Positions 17,972-28,508 of a DNA stretch of 64,000 nucleotides are shown here, in pieces. The notes beneath the pieces are model-generated. The model did not search any database. It saw only the letters and a list, made by a program, of their open reading frames with translations, and had not been told where the DNA came from. Origin of the DNA: Unio delphinus (taxonomy: Eukaryota > Mollusca > Bivalvia > Unionida > Unionidae); the NCBI GenBank assembly GCA_029339505.1, contig JAQISU010000069.1, positions 9,063,001 to 9,127,000 on the forward strand. The letters run 5' to 3'. Both the position numbers and the translations under genes were made by a program. Within the stretch, counting starts at the first letter, position 1. The number at the start of each line of letters is the position of its first letter.

Positions 17972-18643
17972 ATGTATAGAAATATGGATATAATTGATTT
18001 TTTAGCGACTAAAACAAGAGAACCAATTAAGCATCATGCAGCGCTACCAAACTCTATCCGGATGATTATAATCGGGCCATCTGGATCCGGTAAAACGCAA
18101 TTGTTGCTCAATTTAATAATGAGATGGATGAAGTGGGATAAGTTGTATTTAATTGCCCCTAGCGTAGATGATCAACGATGTTATGAAGTGCTAAAAGATT
18201 TTAACGAGAATGCATCAGAAATTAAGGGTGAGAACGCCATTGATTTTATAACCGATATCGATGAAGCACCGAGTATTGATGAAATTGATGGAGATATTAA
18301 CAATTTAGTCGTATACGACGATATAATGTTGGATAAACAAAAAAATCCGGCTAGAATATTTTCCCGTGGGCGTCACAAAAACACTGACGTGATATATGTC
18401 ACTCAACGCTACACTCAGGTTCCAAAAGTGATCAGAGATAACAGCAATTTATTGTCTGTATTCAACGGAGTTGATACTCATACGCTACGAAATATTTGGC
18501 AGACATGGTGTTCTGATATGGACTTCAATCAATTTAGAGATTTCTTTAGTCATGCTCAGTCGACTCCGCACGGATTCGCAACAATAAATTTACATGATCC
18601 ACGGACACGATATCGTATCGGACTGGATCAAATATTCGGTTAA
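17972..18643 (+). CDS. genome-packaging ATPase (A32/FtsK-HerA type), copy B
   Basis: A 223-residue ATPase. Walker A GPSGSGKT at residues 35-42; Walker B NLVVYDDIM with Asp116-Asp117; then a conserved FSRGRHKNTDVIYVTQRYTQVPK block (sensor region) and NSNLLSVF. This is the viral packaging ATPase of Polintons, poxvirus A32 and relatives, which drives DNA into the capsid. The frame is intact. A second ATG at 17987 (MDIIDF) is an alternative start that would leave 20 nt to the divergent zinc-ribbon gene instead of 5. Copy C has a near-identical protein with a 1-bp loss near its start. Confidence 0.88.
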   Translation: MYRNMDIIDFLATKTREPIKHHAALPNSIRMIIIGPSGSGKTQLLLNLIMRWMKWDKLYLIAPSVDDQRCYEVLKDFNENASEIKGENAIDFITDIDEAPSIDEIDGDINNLVVYDDIMLDKQKNPARIFSRGRHKNTDVIYVTQRYTQVPKVIRDNSNLLSVFNGVDTHTLRNIWQTWCSDMDFNQFRDFFSHAQSTPHGFATINLHDPRTRYRIGLDQIFG

Positions 18644-18685
18644 AATCATTTTATTATTTTTATTAACCCAGTGATGAAATCACTA

Positions 18686-18914
18686 AGCAGCAGAGAGGGT
18701 GGATGACAACAAGTTGCGACCAAAATTAATTAAAAAATCGTTTTCATTTTTTTAGTTAAAATGATTTCGTAGGGAGATTTCAATCAATTTTTTGTCTGAA
18801 AACGTTGTAGGGTTTGCCCCTGAGACATTTTTTTTTGATCGTAGGAAGACTCGTTTTAGGATTTCAATGACAATTTTGCCTGAAAACGTTGTAGGATTCA
18901 CCCTCTCTGCTGCT
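18686..18914 (-). repeat. right TIR of copy B
   Basis: Reverse complement of the left TIR (4079-4305), ending CACCCTCTCTGCTGCT at 18914. Its inner edge starts AGCAGCAGAGAGGGTGG at 18686. Only short AT-rich sequence (18644-18685) separates it from the ATPase stop. Confidence 0.85.
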
Positions 18915-18919
18915 ATATA
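18915..18919. repeat. target site duplication ATATA, right of copy B
   Basis: Matches 4074-4078 on the other side of copy B. Low complexity, see that entry. Confidence 0.5.
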
Positions 18920-20265
18920 TAATTTCTTAGCAGCAGATAACTTATTCGAAGTGAAAAGCCTCGCGTCGAGACAGAAATCACCCACTTGTATCCATGATAG
19001 CAGTAAATGTGTGAGCCGAGTATCTAAAAGAAAATGATCTAACAAACAGTCACAGTGGTCAGAATCAGAACCAGAACAGGTGATGCAGAACTCCAAGTGC
19101 AATTCGGTATGATCTCTTTTAAATGATAAAGATGACAGTTCCATAACAATAGAGAATTTATACAAGATACTAGATCTAAAACATTTCATACAAAGCAGTA
19201 TTCAACAAATGGAAGATGACATCAGAAATGAATTGAAAACTGAGCTTGAAAAGATACGTAAAGAACTGCACAATAGAGATATTAACTCTACCAGACAACA
19301 ATCGGAATTCGAAAGACGCAAAGAGGTAGAACAGTTATCTAAAGACAATCTAGCCTTGAGAATATTACTCAGGGAGAAAAATAAACAGTTGGAAAGTATT
19401 AAAGTTCACCAACTGTTTTTACATCAACTGCTTGAAGATAGAGTATGTAATAAGGATAAAGAAAATGTAACCACAAAATGCGAGGCACAGACTCAAGTAA
19501 CTCTAGCTGATATAGTGCGTATGGGCTAACCTTCAATTGAAACACAAACAGCATATATGGTGAATGTGAGAACCGCTCGTAATCTTAATCGTACAAAGCG
19601 GCGGAAACATTTAACGGACCAAACGGAATATATGGAGAAGAACAAAGGCGGTCGCTTGAAATCCACTGATTCAAGGGAAGGAGTGGCTCTGACTCAGTCC
19701 ACCATACCCAGAACTTCACCTGAATAATTGACAGTAATTGAAGAAAATGGAGAACGTGGTCATTACCGTGATCAGAAATACTCAGCACGGGCAAATGCAC
19801 GAAATATCGACAGGGAAATAAGATCACCATTCAACAAAAATTCAGCCACCTCAACAAAAGACTTGGACAGAGGAAACAGAACAATCGATGTCATCACAAC
19901 TAACTAAAACTGCGGACCACAAAAAAGTGAGGAACTCTAATGAACGTCGAGTTCTAATGTCCATGATACCGGTTGACAGAACGAGAGAGGAGATGAGAAC
20001 TTGTATAAAAAAAACACGCCCGCCAGAAATAAAGGAAAACAAATAATAGACTCTCAGATCTTAAAGCATTGGCGTGTAAGAGGAGGAAAAGACACTTTTT
20101 CTTGCTTTAGTCACGGTAGATGTCTTAGACTTTGAGAAGGGTTTAGAGAAAGGTTTTTGGCCCAATTTTGTATCGACAAGAGAATGGTATGAGGATTACG
20201 GTGATAAGGACGCCAAGAGGTTCAGGTGAAACTATATAAAGGGGCAATAAGTCGCATACATCTGC
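18920..20265 (+). pseudogene. LINE ORF1-like region, 3' part
   Basis: Charged, helical coding-like sequence continues from the segment left of copy B. The best piece is 19209-19529, MEDDIRNELKTELEKIRKEL through RRKEVEQLSKDNLALRILLR, a coiled coil as in many LINE ORF1 proteins. Basic sequence follows to about 20035 with stops. It precedes the endonuclease of ORF2. No RRM or zinc knuckle is visible, so this is placed by context. Confidence 0.45.
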
Positions 20266-20272
20266 ATAACCT

Positions 20273-22680
20273 TTGGTCAACTACTTTATAGTCATTGTAA
20301 TACTTGTGTTCAAAATCTATTTTTTAAGTCAACAAATGTCTAGTCATACGATTTTTCTGATGACATGGAACGTAAAAGGAGCCATGTATGGAGCATCATA
20401 CTTGTACTCTTTCCTAAATGAAGTAGATAGTGCAGTGCTTACTGAGCAATGGCTTCTTCCTAGACAATTTACATCCAAAGTTTAAATCTTTCTCACGCTC
20501 TGACAATAGGCGAAAAGTGAATTATGAAGAAAGGATAAGTCATACAGGGTTTGGGAGAAAAACAATCCTATATAGGAAGTCACTCTGCGTTAATCCTTTG
20601 CTGAGCGTCGGCAGCGATAGAGTCTTAGGGATAGAGGTAAAATGTACTGATACATTAAAATATTTTGTATTCGGAGCACATTTGCTATCAACTAATTGTC
20701 CTATTGCAAGTTACTATGAAACAAAAGAGGAATTAAAGGACCAGTTTGATATTTTCTGTAAAGAAGGCATTCCCATACTCGCGGGAGACTTTAATAGCCA
20801 GTTAAGTTAACTGCTTAGCTCCAAAACGAACTGTCTAACAACAGACTCTGAAGGCGCTATTCTAGAAAAGTTTCTGACCGATAGGCATTAATATCCGTTA
20901 ATAGTCAATCTATTTGTGAAGGGCCTAACTTTACATTTTTCTCAATCGATGGTAAATCCAAGTCGTTGATAGACCATATACTATTGCAAAAAAGCAAATT
21001 CGATTTAGTGGCTAAGGCCGAAATAGTTGATGACCATCCTTTGAACATTTCAGATCATCATCCTGTAAAAATAGAGTTGGTCATTCCTTTTGCATATAAT
21101 ATAATCATGGCTGACAAGCATATTATTCCCTCCATAAATTGGAAGAAAGCATCGTGAGAACAAATAAATAGGTATAAAGAAAGAAACACGCAATTAATTT
21201 TTAGCGCAACTGAATAAGACAGAACTAGTGACAAATGTCGATATTGAAGATATTATTCAAGACATGGTAAAGATTTTACATGACGTAGCTTCTAGGTTTC
21301 TGTCCATAAAAAGGTTTTGCGCGTACGCTAACCCCTATTGGAAACTGCTAAACGTAAAACAAGTTTCATACAGAAATGACGCTGAAACGTAGGGTATGGA
21401 TCTCTAATGGTAGGCCAAGAGGATGGGAATTTCAGTCATACGCGAACTATAAGAAAGCGATGAAACTGTATGGAAACGAATTACTGGGAGCAAAAGAAAT
21501 GTGTGATAGAGAACAGTTCAGTGATCTTAAAACGGCTGCAGAGCTCGATATTTCCACTTTCTATCAGTTTATACGGAATAAAAGACATAAACGTGATTAC
21601 ATATACGAAATTGAATCTAACGGAAAAATTGTACGCGACCACGACTCTATAAGAGTCTTTTGGGCAAATCATTTTTCCAATTTGTCACTACCTGACAATA
21701 CATATCTGTACGATGAGAATCATTGCCAGATGGTCTTAACAGAGGTTAGAAAACAGAGTATAGAAACCCATCCCACTTTGATGAAGTTGTTGACAAAATT
21801 CCCACTAGAGAAAAAATCAGTAGTGCAATTTGTTCTCTCAATAAAGATAAGGCATGTGGTCATGACGGTATTGTTGCAGAGCATTTACTGTTTGCGGACT
21901 CTCAAAGCAGTGTACAGTTACTTGAAACTGTCTTTAAAAAAATGTACGAGTTCTAGAAGTACCCATGCCATTTTAAGCAAGGTTTAGTAATACCAATATT
22001 TAAAGGAGGGGGAAAAGGCAAAGTAGATATGAATAATTACCGTGATATAACTATAGTTCCAGTGCTTCAGAAAATCCTAGAGCAAATTATATATAATGGA
22101 CTACTTATATTTTCCAACCACATTAATTTTCCAAATCCATTGGAACAAGGTTTTATAAATAAGTGTGGTAGTATCAATGTAGCGTTTTGTATCAAAGAAT
22201 CTATATGCTACTATATGGATAAAGATACTCCTGTGTATGCAACATTTCTTGATAATGCTAAGGCATTCAATACAGTCTGGCACAATGGGTCATTGTACAA
22301 GCTGTACAAACTTGGCATAAAAGGGAAGACGTGGCTCATCAAGAAAGACTCGTTTAAGGGAGTAACCAGTTATGTTTTATTTGCGCGCAAATTGTCCAAA
22401 TATTTCAATATTAAGCAGGGTGTATGACAGGGTCGTATCTTATCATCTGCTTGGTTCTTTCTTGCTATGATAGACGATTTGATCACTGATTGATATCACA
22501 CTTTGCGAGGCCTTGTCGATCTCCACCTGCCGTGTGTCTTATTAGCTGATCACACAACTGTAATGTTTAATTTCCATCATTCGATGCAGCAATCTGCTCG
22601 ATACAATCTCTAATTATGCGAAAAGGTGGAGATTGAAATATAACGCAGACATAAGTTGCAGCATCCTCTTTAAAAACAAA
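20273..22680 (+). pseudogene. non-LTR retrotransposon ORF2 (AP endonuclease and reverse transcriptase), decayed
   Basis: Endonuclease blocks come first: FLMTWNVKGAMYG near 20355, LAGDFNSQLS near 20780, and IDHILLQKSKFDLVAKAEI with SDHHPVKIEL near 20966-21075, typical of APE-type endonucleases. The reverse transcriptase follows: NNYRDITIVPVLQKILEQII near 22032, FLDNAKAFNTVWHNGSLYKL near 22245 (first catalytic block, Asp-Asn where Asp is usual later in the motif), QGRILSSAW near 22430, and LADHTTVM near 22538 in place of the usual xADD. Many stops and frame changes. It resembles the Jockey/CR1 side of LINEs. Not active. Confidence 0.8.
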
Positions 22681-22925
22681 TGAAGAAATTATATCCCTTC
22701 TTGTTTGTGTGTACATTTATATATATGTATGTGTGCATGTGTATATATGTATATGCGTGCATAAGCACTTATGAAATGTAAAAAGAACTACATTGATAAT
22801 TACACAGGTGTACATTTAACATTTTTTTATACTTTTTTTATGTTGTATTTAATGACTTTGTATTATCCTGAATTTGAATAATCTGGAGTAATCTCTGTTT
22901 AAGAGGAAATAAAGTCAGTCAGTCA
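22681..22925 (+). other. LINE 3' UTR and tail
   Basis: AT-rich sequence after the last RT block, ending AGGAAATAAAGTCAGTCAGTCAGT, then running into a CATA array. The same last ~110 bp occurs again at 23095-23212, also followed by a CATA array. Confidence 0.6.
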
Positions 22926-23026
22926 GTGATACATACATACATACATACATACATACATACATACATACATACATACATACATACATACATACATACATAC
23001 ATACATACATACATACATACATACAT

Positions 23027-23059
<33 letters not shown>

Positions 23060-23094
23060 TACACACACACGCACACACACACACACACACACAC
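22926..23094. repeat. (CATA)n then (CA)n microsatellite
   Basis: About 115 bp of perfect ATAC repeats followed by about 50 bp of CA repeats. All open frames here are repeat artefacts. Confidence 0.95.
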
Positions 23095-23212
23095 GTTTAA
23101 CATTTTTTTATACTTTTTTATGTTGTATTTAATGACTTTGTATTATCCTGAATTTGAATAATCTGGAGTAATCTCTGTTTAAGAGGAAATAAAGTCAGTC
23201 AGTCAGTGATAC
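23095..23212 (+). repeat. second copy of the LINE 3' tail
   Basis: Near-identical to 22817-22930, including TATTATCCTGAATTTGAATA and GTCAGTCAGTCAGTGATACA. The tail plus adjacent microsatellite was duplicated in tandem. Confidence 0.85.
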
Positions 23213-23285
23213 ATACATACATACATACATACATACATACATACATACATACATACATACATACATACATACATACATACATACA

Positions 23286-23361
<76 letters not shown>

Positions 23362-23552
23362 CATACATACATACATACATACATACATACATACATACAT
23401 ACATACATACATACATACATACATACATACATACATACATACATACATACATACATACATACATACATACATACATACATACATACATACATACATACAT
23501 ACATACATACATACATACATACATACATACATACATTCATACATACATATAC
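23206..23552. repeat. (CATA)n-(CA)n-(CATA)n microsatellite
   Basis: About 105 bp of ATAC, then about 48 bp of CA, then about 180 bp of ATAC, with single interruptions near 23315, 23346 and 23536. Confidence 0.95.
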
Positions 23553-23579
23553 TGTTACGTATATTTGATTTAAGTCATT

Positions 23580-25275
23580 CATTTTTGTTTTGTTTGTTTG
23601 TCAAATTCAAATGTGACATTTTGGATTTAAAATTCACAAATTGGGAGATATTTTCTAGAAAATGGGGATGACCTATACTCTACTTGTAAACATCAGATGT
23701 TGACCTTATTTCTTACCTTGTTTCAGAGTTTATAAACAAGCTTTTAAAATGATTGGTTGACTCCAATGACATCTTTTTTTTTTTAGTTTTTGAGGGTAAA
23801 CATAACTGATTTTCAGCTGATTCTCATAAGGTGTATACGTAAAGAACATCCCTGCGGCGAACACCTTTATCCTGAGAACATGCCCTACAAGTGTTGGTGT
23901 TTTACAGATTTGAAAACGAAAATATGGGCATCGTGCAGTCTACCGTCTCATCCCACCTGCAACAACCCGACGATTACTACGATGACTAATTAAATTAAAT
24001 CATGTTCTTATAGGAAATTAACAAGGATATTAAATAATACATTCCATTCAGATTTTGTAAAGAAAGAAATCAAGCTTCAGTGCTGTAAAGTTATTGGACT
24101 ATCCAGTTTATCCAGTAGTTATACATTTTGGGAACAAAGCATTATCCTTGCAGTATAGCGATACCTTGTTTATTCTTAGAATCGTTAGCATCAATCTGAT
24201 AGAAGTTTATTTCGAGCGTTAATGTCATTACTAAGTTATATCCATGTTCCGGGTATAAATAATAAATAAATAAATAAAAGTAACGAACGTGATAGCTAAA
24301 ATATATTTCCAAAGATTAAACATAAATGAACGTATATATGGCAATATAACAAAAAATACTTCAGTCAATATCGTCTAGTCATATTTCCTGTTCAAACTCG
24401 TCTTCTTCCCTTCAGTGAGTGGGATTATCTTTTAAGTTAATACTACTGGCACTGTTGCAAAGAAGCTTTGACGTTTTTTTGATGCATCCAAATATAATTC
24501 CAGTTTCGGAAAAATGATTACATGATTGCCATTATTATATCTTAAATGCTTAGCCACGCAGTCGGGTATAAAACTACCAATTATTGGATAATTTAGGTAA
24601 ATACAATAATCCTCTTACAAATTTCAGTATGACATGCATGTTATCCTTCCTTGATATGAACTAATTGTGATGGTTTTCTGTTTGTATGATGTCAATATTA
24701 AAACACTACATATCATAGATGATATCACTAAACTAAAATATAGAAATATAAAACACTACATATCACATATGATATCACTAAACGAAAATATAGAAATATA
24801 AAACACTACATATCACAGGTGATATCACTAAACTAAAATATAGAAATATAAGAATAGTCACCATGTATGCAATTGAAATACATAAGATGGTATATGCTTG
24901 AAATCGTTATCAATTTACCTCGTGATATTTCCATGACAACCATTTAGGTTAATGTGAGTAATGAATAATAACACTGCAAACATTAAAAAAGATAATGAGG
25001 TATTGAAACAACATTTTTACATATAATATTCAATTTTTAAAGGTCTACTAGCGTCAAAAACACATTATACATCAAAATATTCCTTTTTCGCTCAATATTT
25101 CCGAAATGTACATTTTAGATGTAGCTTTTAACTCAAAAAGTAGAAAAAAAGATTGTTTGAGCATTAATTGATGTTGTACGGAAAACACTCTGGAAATATT
25201 TGTAAACTTCCGGTGAAAAATCAGATTTCCGGAAGTGACGAACGTAGGGGATGTCATTCAAGTTTAGCGTATGTG
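23580..25275. other. no gene seen; contains a 3 x 50-bp tandem repeat
   Basis: AT-rich sequence without a supported gene, upstream of the P2X7-domain exon. A 50-bp unit starting AAAACACTACATATCA is repeated three times at 24700-24849 with few substitutions. A short AAATA run lies near 24260. Confidence 0.6.
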
Positions 25276-25517
25276 ATGATAATGGGTGATAGTGACGATA
25301 CGTGCGATTTTGTTGCAAATTTATCATGCTCATCTTCGTCGTTTGATGAAGGTGAACCACTTGATTATCGACAAGTTCATGAATCTGAAGATTCTGCTCA
25401 TTACGAAGTGAGGCCGTATCAGTTTCAGCCCGAACGAGATTAGTGTCAAGGCCCTGAACTGGCTGAATAAAACTCGGTCCACGATCAAGCTGAACAGCGG
25501 TTGGGTTCTACTTTCTG
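25276..25517 (+). pseudogene. P2X7-type domain gene, exon 1
   Basis: Begins MIMGDSDDTCDFVANL with an acidic, Ser-rich stretch and then EVRPYQFQPERD, the N-terminal look of invertebrate proteins carrying the cysteine-rich cytoplasmic domain of the P2X7 receptor. After a TAG at 25441 and a TAA nearby, the same frame ends QRLGSTF plus two bases, at a GTAATT donor after 25517. The next exon at 26123 supplies the third base and continues with the CxCGNC motif in phase. The in-frame stops suggest a decayed copy. Such single-domain genes are common and repetitive in molluscs and other invertebrates. Confidence 0.6.
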
Positions 25518-26122
25518 GTAATTACTATTATCATTACTGCAGTTATTACTAACTATTACTAATATATTTCTTTCTTTTGTGTTATTTGAATTTCATAATG
25601 ACAAGAGAAGTAAACGAATATGGAAAACTTTTGTTGGACGTCTTCAGAAAAGAGTTACATGCAGCATGATTCATCAATAACTAGTGGTGTTAAAATTTAA
25701 CACTTAAGACTCAGACTATTAGAGGTGTAGAAATAAATGCTTATTAATTGTATGACTAAAGTTTGTTCTTTTAAAGCACACGTACCCTGAATGTAGCTTT
25801 TAATCCAGGCAACGGGTATACATTTTTATATCCTACATGGATAGATTCTCAGCCAGCATATTTTTCCATGTCAGGTAAGGTGCACATTACTAGTGGCAAA
25901 TAATACACAAAAAGGTTTATTGGGGAAATAATAAAGAGAATAATATACAACATATCTGATGAGATGTATGTTTTATCATTGTGGTACAAAATGTGCAACT
26001 GTAGAAGTCTTACCATTATGACACACACACACACACTTGATAATCTAAGAGCTACACGTTTGCTGTCAAACCAAAAAATTATGATATAGCATATTTACCA
26101 TATACATGTTTTATTTATTCAG
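25518..26122 (+). other. intron of the P2X7-domain gene
   Basis: GT at 25518 and TTTATTTATTCAG ending at 26122 bound a 605-bp AT-rich stretch with no coding signal. A short CA run lies near 26023. Confidence 0.5.
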
Positions 26123-26174
26123 GTGTTCATGTGGAAATTGCAGCATTAAATAAACGATTGAAGAGTGTAGATGC
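26123..26174 (+). pseudogene. P2X7-type domain gene, exon 2, left part, cut by copy C
   Basis: Starts G-TGT-TCA-TGT-GGA-AAT-TGC (CSCGNC), the first zinc-binding cysteines of the domain, and ends in the 5-bp target copy GATGC. The reading frame resumes at 42698 on the other side of copy C with the next cysteines. One in-frame TAA (near 26144) is present. Confidence 0.7.
26170..26174. repeat. target site duplication GATGC, left of copy C
   Basis: Identical to 42693-42697 on the right. Removing the element and one copy rejoins the exon in frame, which confirms the length of 5 bp. Confidence 0.85.
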
Positions 26175-26325
26175 AGCAGCAGAGATGATGAACCCTACAA
26201 CTTTCCGAGCGTCGATTCGATGATCTAAGGCTTGTACCAAATAGTAAAAAAAAATGTTGTCTATTCGATAAAATAAGATTTCCTTATATACGCCAACGTC
26301 GTTGTCATCCATCCTCTCTGCTGCT
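26175..26325 (+). repeat. left TIR of copy C
   Basis: Starts AGCAGCAGAGATGATGAACC and ends CCTCTCTGCTGCT. It pairs with 42546-42692. The outer 10-16 bases match copy B's TIR but the interior is a different sequence (CGAGCGTCGATTCGATGATC). Confidence 0.85.
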
Positions 26326-26330
26326 ACAGG

Positions 26331-27001
26331 TTAACCAAATATTTGATCGAGTCCGATACGATATCGTGTTCGAGGATCATGTAAATGTATTGTTATAAAT
26401 CCATACGGGGTTGACGGAGCGTTACTAAAGAAATTTTTAAATTGATTGAAGTCCATATCAGAGCACCATGTCTGCCAAATATTTCGTAACGTATGTGTAT
26501 CAACGCCGTTAAACACAGCAAGAATATTACAGTTATCTCTGATCACTTTAGGAATCTGAGTGTATCGTTGAGTGACATATATCACGTCGGTGTGTTTATG
26601 CCTGCCTCTGGAAAAGATCCTAGCAGGATTTTTTTGATTTTCTAACATCACATCGTCGTATGCGACTAAATTATTAATGTCCCAATCAAGGTCATCCACG
26701 GATGGTGCCTCGTCAATATCCGTGATAAATTCAATGGCGTTCTCACCCTTAATTTCTGATGCATTCTCGTTAAAATCCTTTAACACTTCATAACATCGTT
26801 GATCACCTACGCTAGGGGCAATTAAATACAACTTATCCCACTTCATCCATCTCATTATTAAATTGAGTAACAATTGCGTCTTGCCCGATCCAGATGGCCC
26901 GATTATAATCATCCGGATAGAGTTTGGTAGCGCTGCATGATGCTTAACTGGTTCTCTTGTTTTAGTCGCTGAAAATCAATTATATCCATATCTCTATACA
27001 T
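26331..27001 (-). pseudogene. packaging ATPase, copy C, N-terminal frame change
   Basis: Homologue of 17972-18643. The ATG at 27001 is present, but a 1-bp loss near 26970 puts the first 25 codons out of frame. From the internal ATG at 26912 the frame is open for 193 residues, starting MIIIGPSGSGKT, with Walker B NNLVAYDDVM and the SRGRHKHTDVIYVTQRYTQ block. The core ATPase motifs are intact, so a shortened protein is possible. The stop lies 5 bp from the TIR. Confidence 0.8.
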
Positions 27002-27006
27002 AAATT

Positions 27007-27195
27007 ATGGATCTATATTGTGTGAAGTGTAAAACTCGTACTGGCACAAATGATGTGGCGACGATTACAACTAGCAATAACAGATCAGCACTAACTGGTA
27101 GATGTGCAACATGTGGTATAAAAAAATTTAGATTTATTTCTAAAAAATCAAAGATTTTACAATTCGGAGATGTTTTAAAAAAAACGAGGAGGTGA
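27007..27195 (+). CDS. DUF5679-like zinc-ribbon protein, copy C
   Basis: A 62-residue protein, MDLYCVKCKTRTGTND then CATCGIKKFRF: both CxxC knuckles are kept. It ends LKKTRR and TGA. The start lies 5 nt from the divergent ATPase start. Here the PLA2-like frame lies +1 (not -1) from this frame at the A8 run, unlike copy B. Confidence 0.65.
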   Translation: MDLYCVKCKTRTGTNDVATITTSNNRSALTGRCATCGIKKFRFISKKSKILQFGDVLKKTRR

Positions 27196-27544
27196 TATCG
27201 CAGCCAAATTGGCAAAACTCCCTAGAACCCCATTGGCAAAGTACCCCGGAGAAAAGCACCTTCCAGGATATAGCTAATGTGGCCCCGGAACACGATTAGA
27301 TATCAGACTTGATGATCAAAATCAACCCAGATCCGGCGAGTATCCGATAAACGCCATTGATAAGGCGTGTCACGCTCATAATGTTGGATATAAAAGCAGC
27401 AATCTGCAACACACGCATCTCGCAGATGTGAAATTAATTCATGCGTTAAATGCTATTCCTGATAAATCTTTCAAAGAAAAATTGGCTTCGTGGTTGGTAA
27501 AATCAGCTATGAAAGGCAAATTGATGATGGGTGCTGGTAATTAA
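27179..27544 (+). pseudogene. PLA2-like domain, copy C, inactivated
   Basis: Same 121-codon frame as copy B. TAA at 27275-27277 falls inside the calcium-loop motif. The catalytic pair is changed to His-Asn (codon 27380-27382). The rest, including the C-terminal GAGN and the TAATAATATGG junction with the integrase, is well conserved. Confidence 0.75.
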
Positions 27545-27548
27545 TAAT

Positions 27549-28508
27549 ATGGAATCAATTTATTATTCTCCAAAAGGATACTGGAGAGGTAACGCTGCAA
27601 TCAGTAAACTCGCCAACGCCGCAAAAGTGAAAAAGGCTACTGCGGCTAATTGGTTATCCAAACAGGCACTATGGCAGATTTATCTACCACCGCCTAAACA
27701 AATCAATTTTTCGCATTTTGATGTTACCAGACCCAATGAAGTTCATCAAGCTGATTTATTGTTTTTACCACATGACAACGGTTACAAATACACTCTAACC
27801 GTAGTTGACGTTGCGAGTCGATACAAACAAGCAGAACCGCTAAAAACAAAGTCAGCTTCTGAAGTAGCTTCTGCAATTGAAAAGATTTATCGAAAGGGTC
27901 CTCTGCGTTGGCCGAATCTGTTACAAGTTGATCCTGGCAAGGAATTTCAGGGTGCAGTGTTATCAGCGATGAAACATCATAATGTCACCATCAGACGAGG
28001 ACATACTGCGCTACATCGCGATCAGGCAATTGTTGAACGATTTAATCGGACTCTTGCTGAACGGTTATTTGGATATCAATACGCGAAGGAGTTTATTCAG
28101 GATAAAAGATCCCGTGAATGGGTTAAGAGATTACCAGCTGTGATTACCGCGCTCAATAACGAGATTATTCGAACAATTAACATGAAACCTGTCAACGCGA
28201 TTAAAAAGTAGTCTATACCTAAAATGGAAATCCAAGGAATTTCACAAAAAGATTTCAAAGAACCAATTCTTGGTAGTAATGTCACTGTGAGATATTTATA
28301 CGAACCAGGAGAGCTTGAAGGTGGCAGAAAAAGGGCTACTGATCCTATTTGGAGTGTTACTGCACACAAGATATCTACTATAACACGATCAACTGGTAGA
28401 CCTCCAATCTATAAACTGGATTAAACTGCCCCTCAGCGGGGTTTTACACGCGAACAATTACAAGTGATTCCTGATGATAATCAATTGCCACCTCATGGTC
28501 TTAACTAG
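27549..28508 (+). pseudogene. integrase, copy C, two in-frame stops
   Basis: From MESIYYSPKGYW the catalytic core is complete (HQADLLFLP, QVDPGKEFQG, QAIVERFNR). TAG at 28209-28211 and TAA at 28422-28424 cut the C-terminal domain. About four codons are inserted near 28225-28240 (MEIQGIS) relative to copy B. Confidence 0.85.

Larger units (their letters stand above)
4079..18914. mobile_element. copy B: complete Polinton/adintovirus-like element
   Basis: An integrated virus-like transposon of about 14.8 kb with long TIRs and a 5-bp duplication. It encodes a retroviral-type integrase, a family-B-like polymerase fused to a helicase, an A32/FtsK-type packaging ATPase, an adenain-like protease, hexon-like and penton-like capsid proteins and a pX-like protein, which is the diagnostic Polinton/adintovirus set. 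It also has a zinc ribbon, a PLA2 domain, two kinds of HNH module, and a fibre-like protein. Virion genes run leftward from about 12.47 kb and the polymerase runs rightward. Polymerase, integrase, ATPase and protease are open; the major capsid, penton and two small virion-arm genes are broken. This looks like a fairly young insertion that is losing particle functions first. Confidence 0.9.

Noticed and set aside
22926..23582. Long HTYIHTYI and MYVCMYVC frames
   Set aside because: Pure translations of CATA/CA microsatellites.
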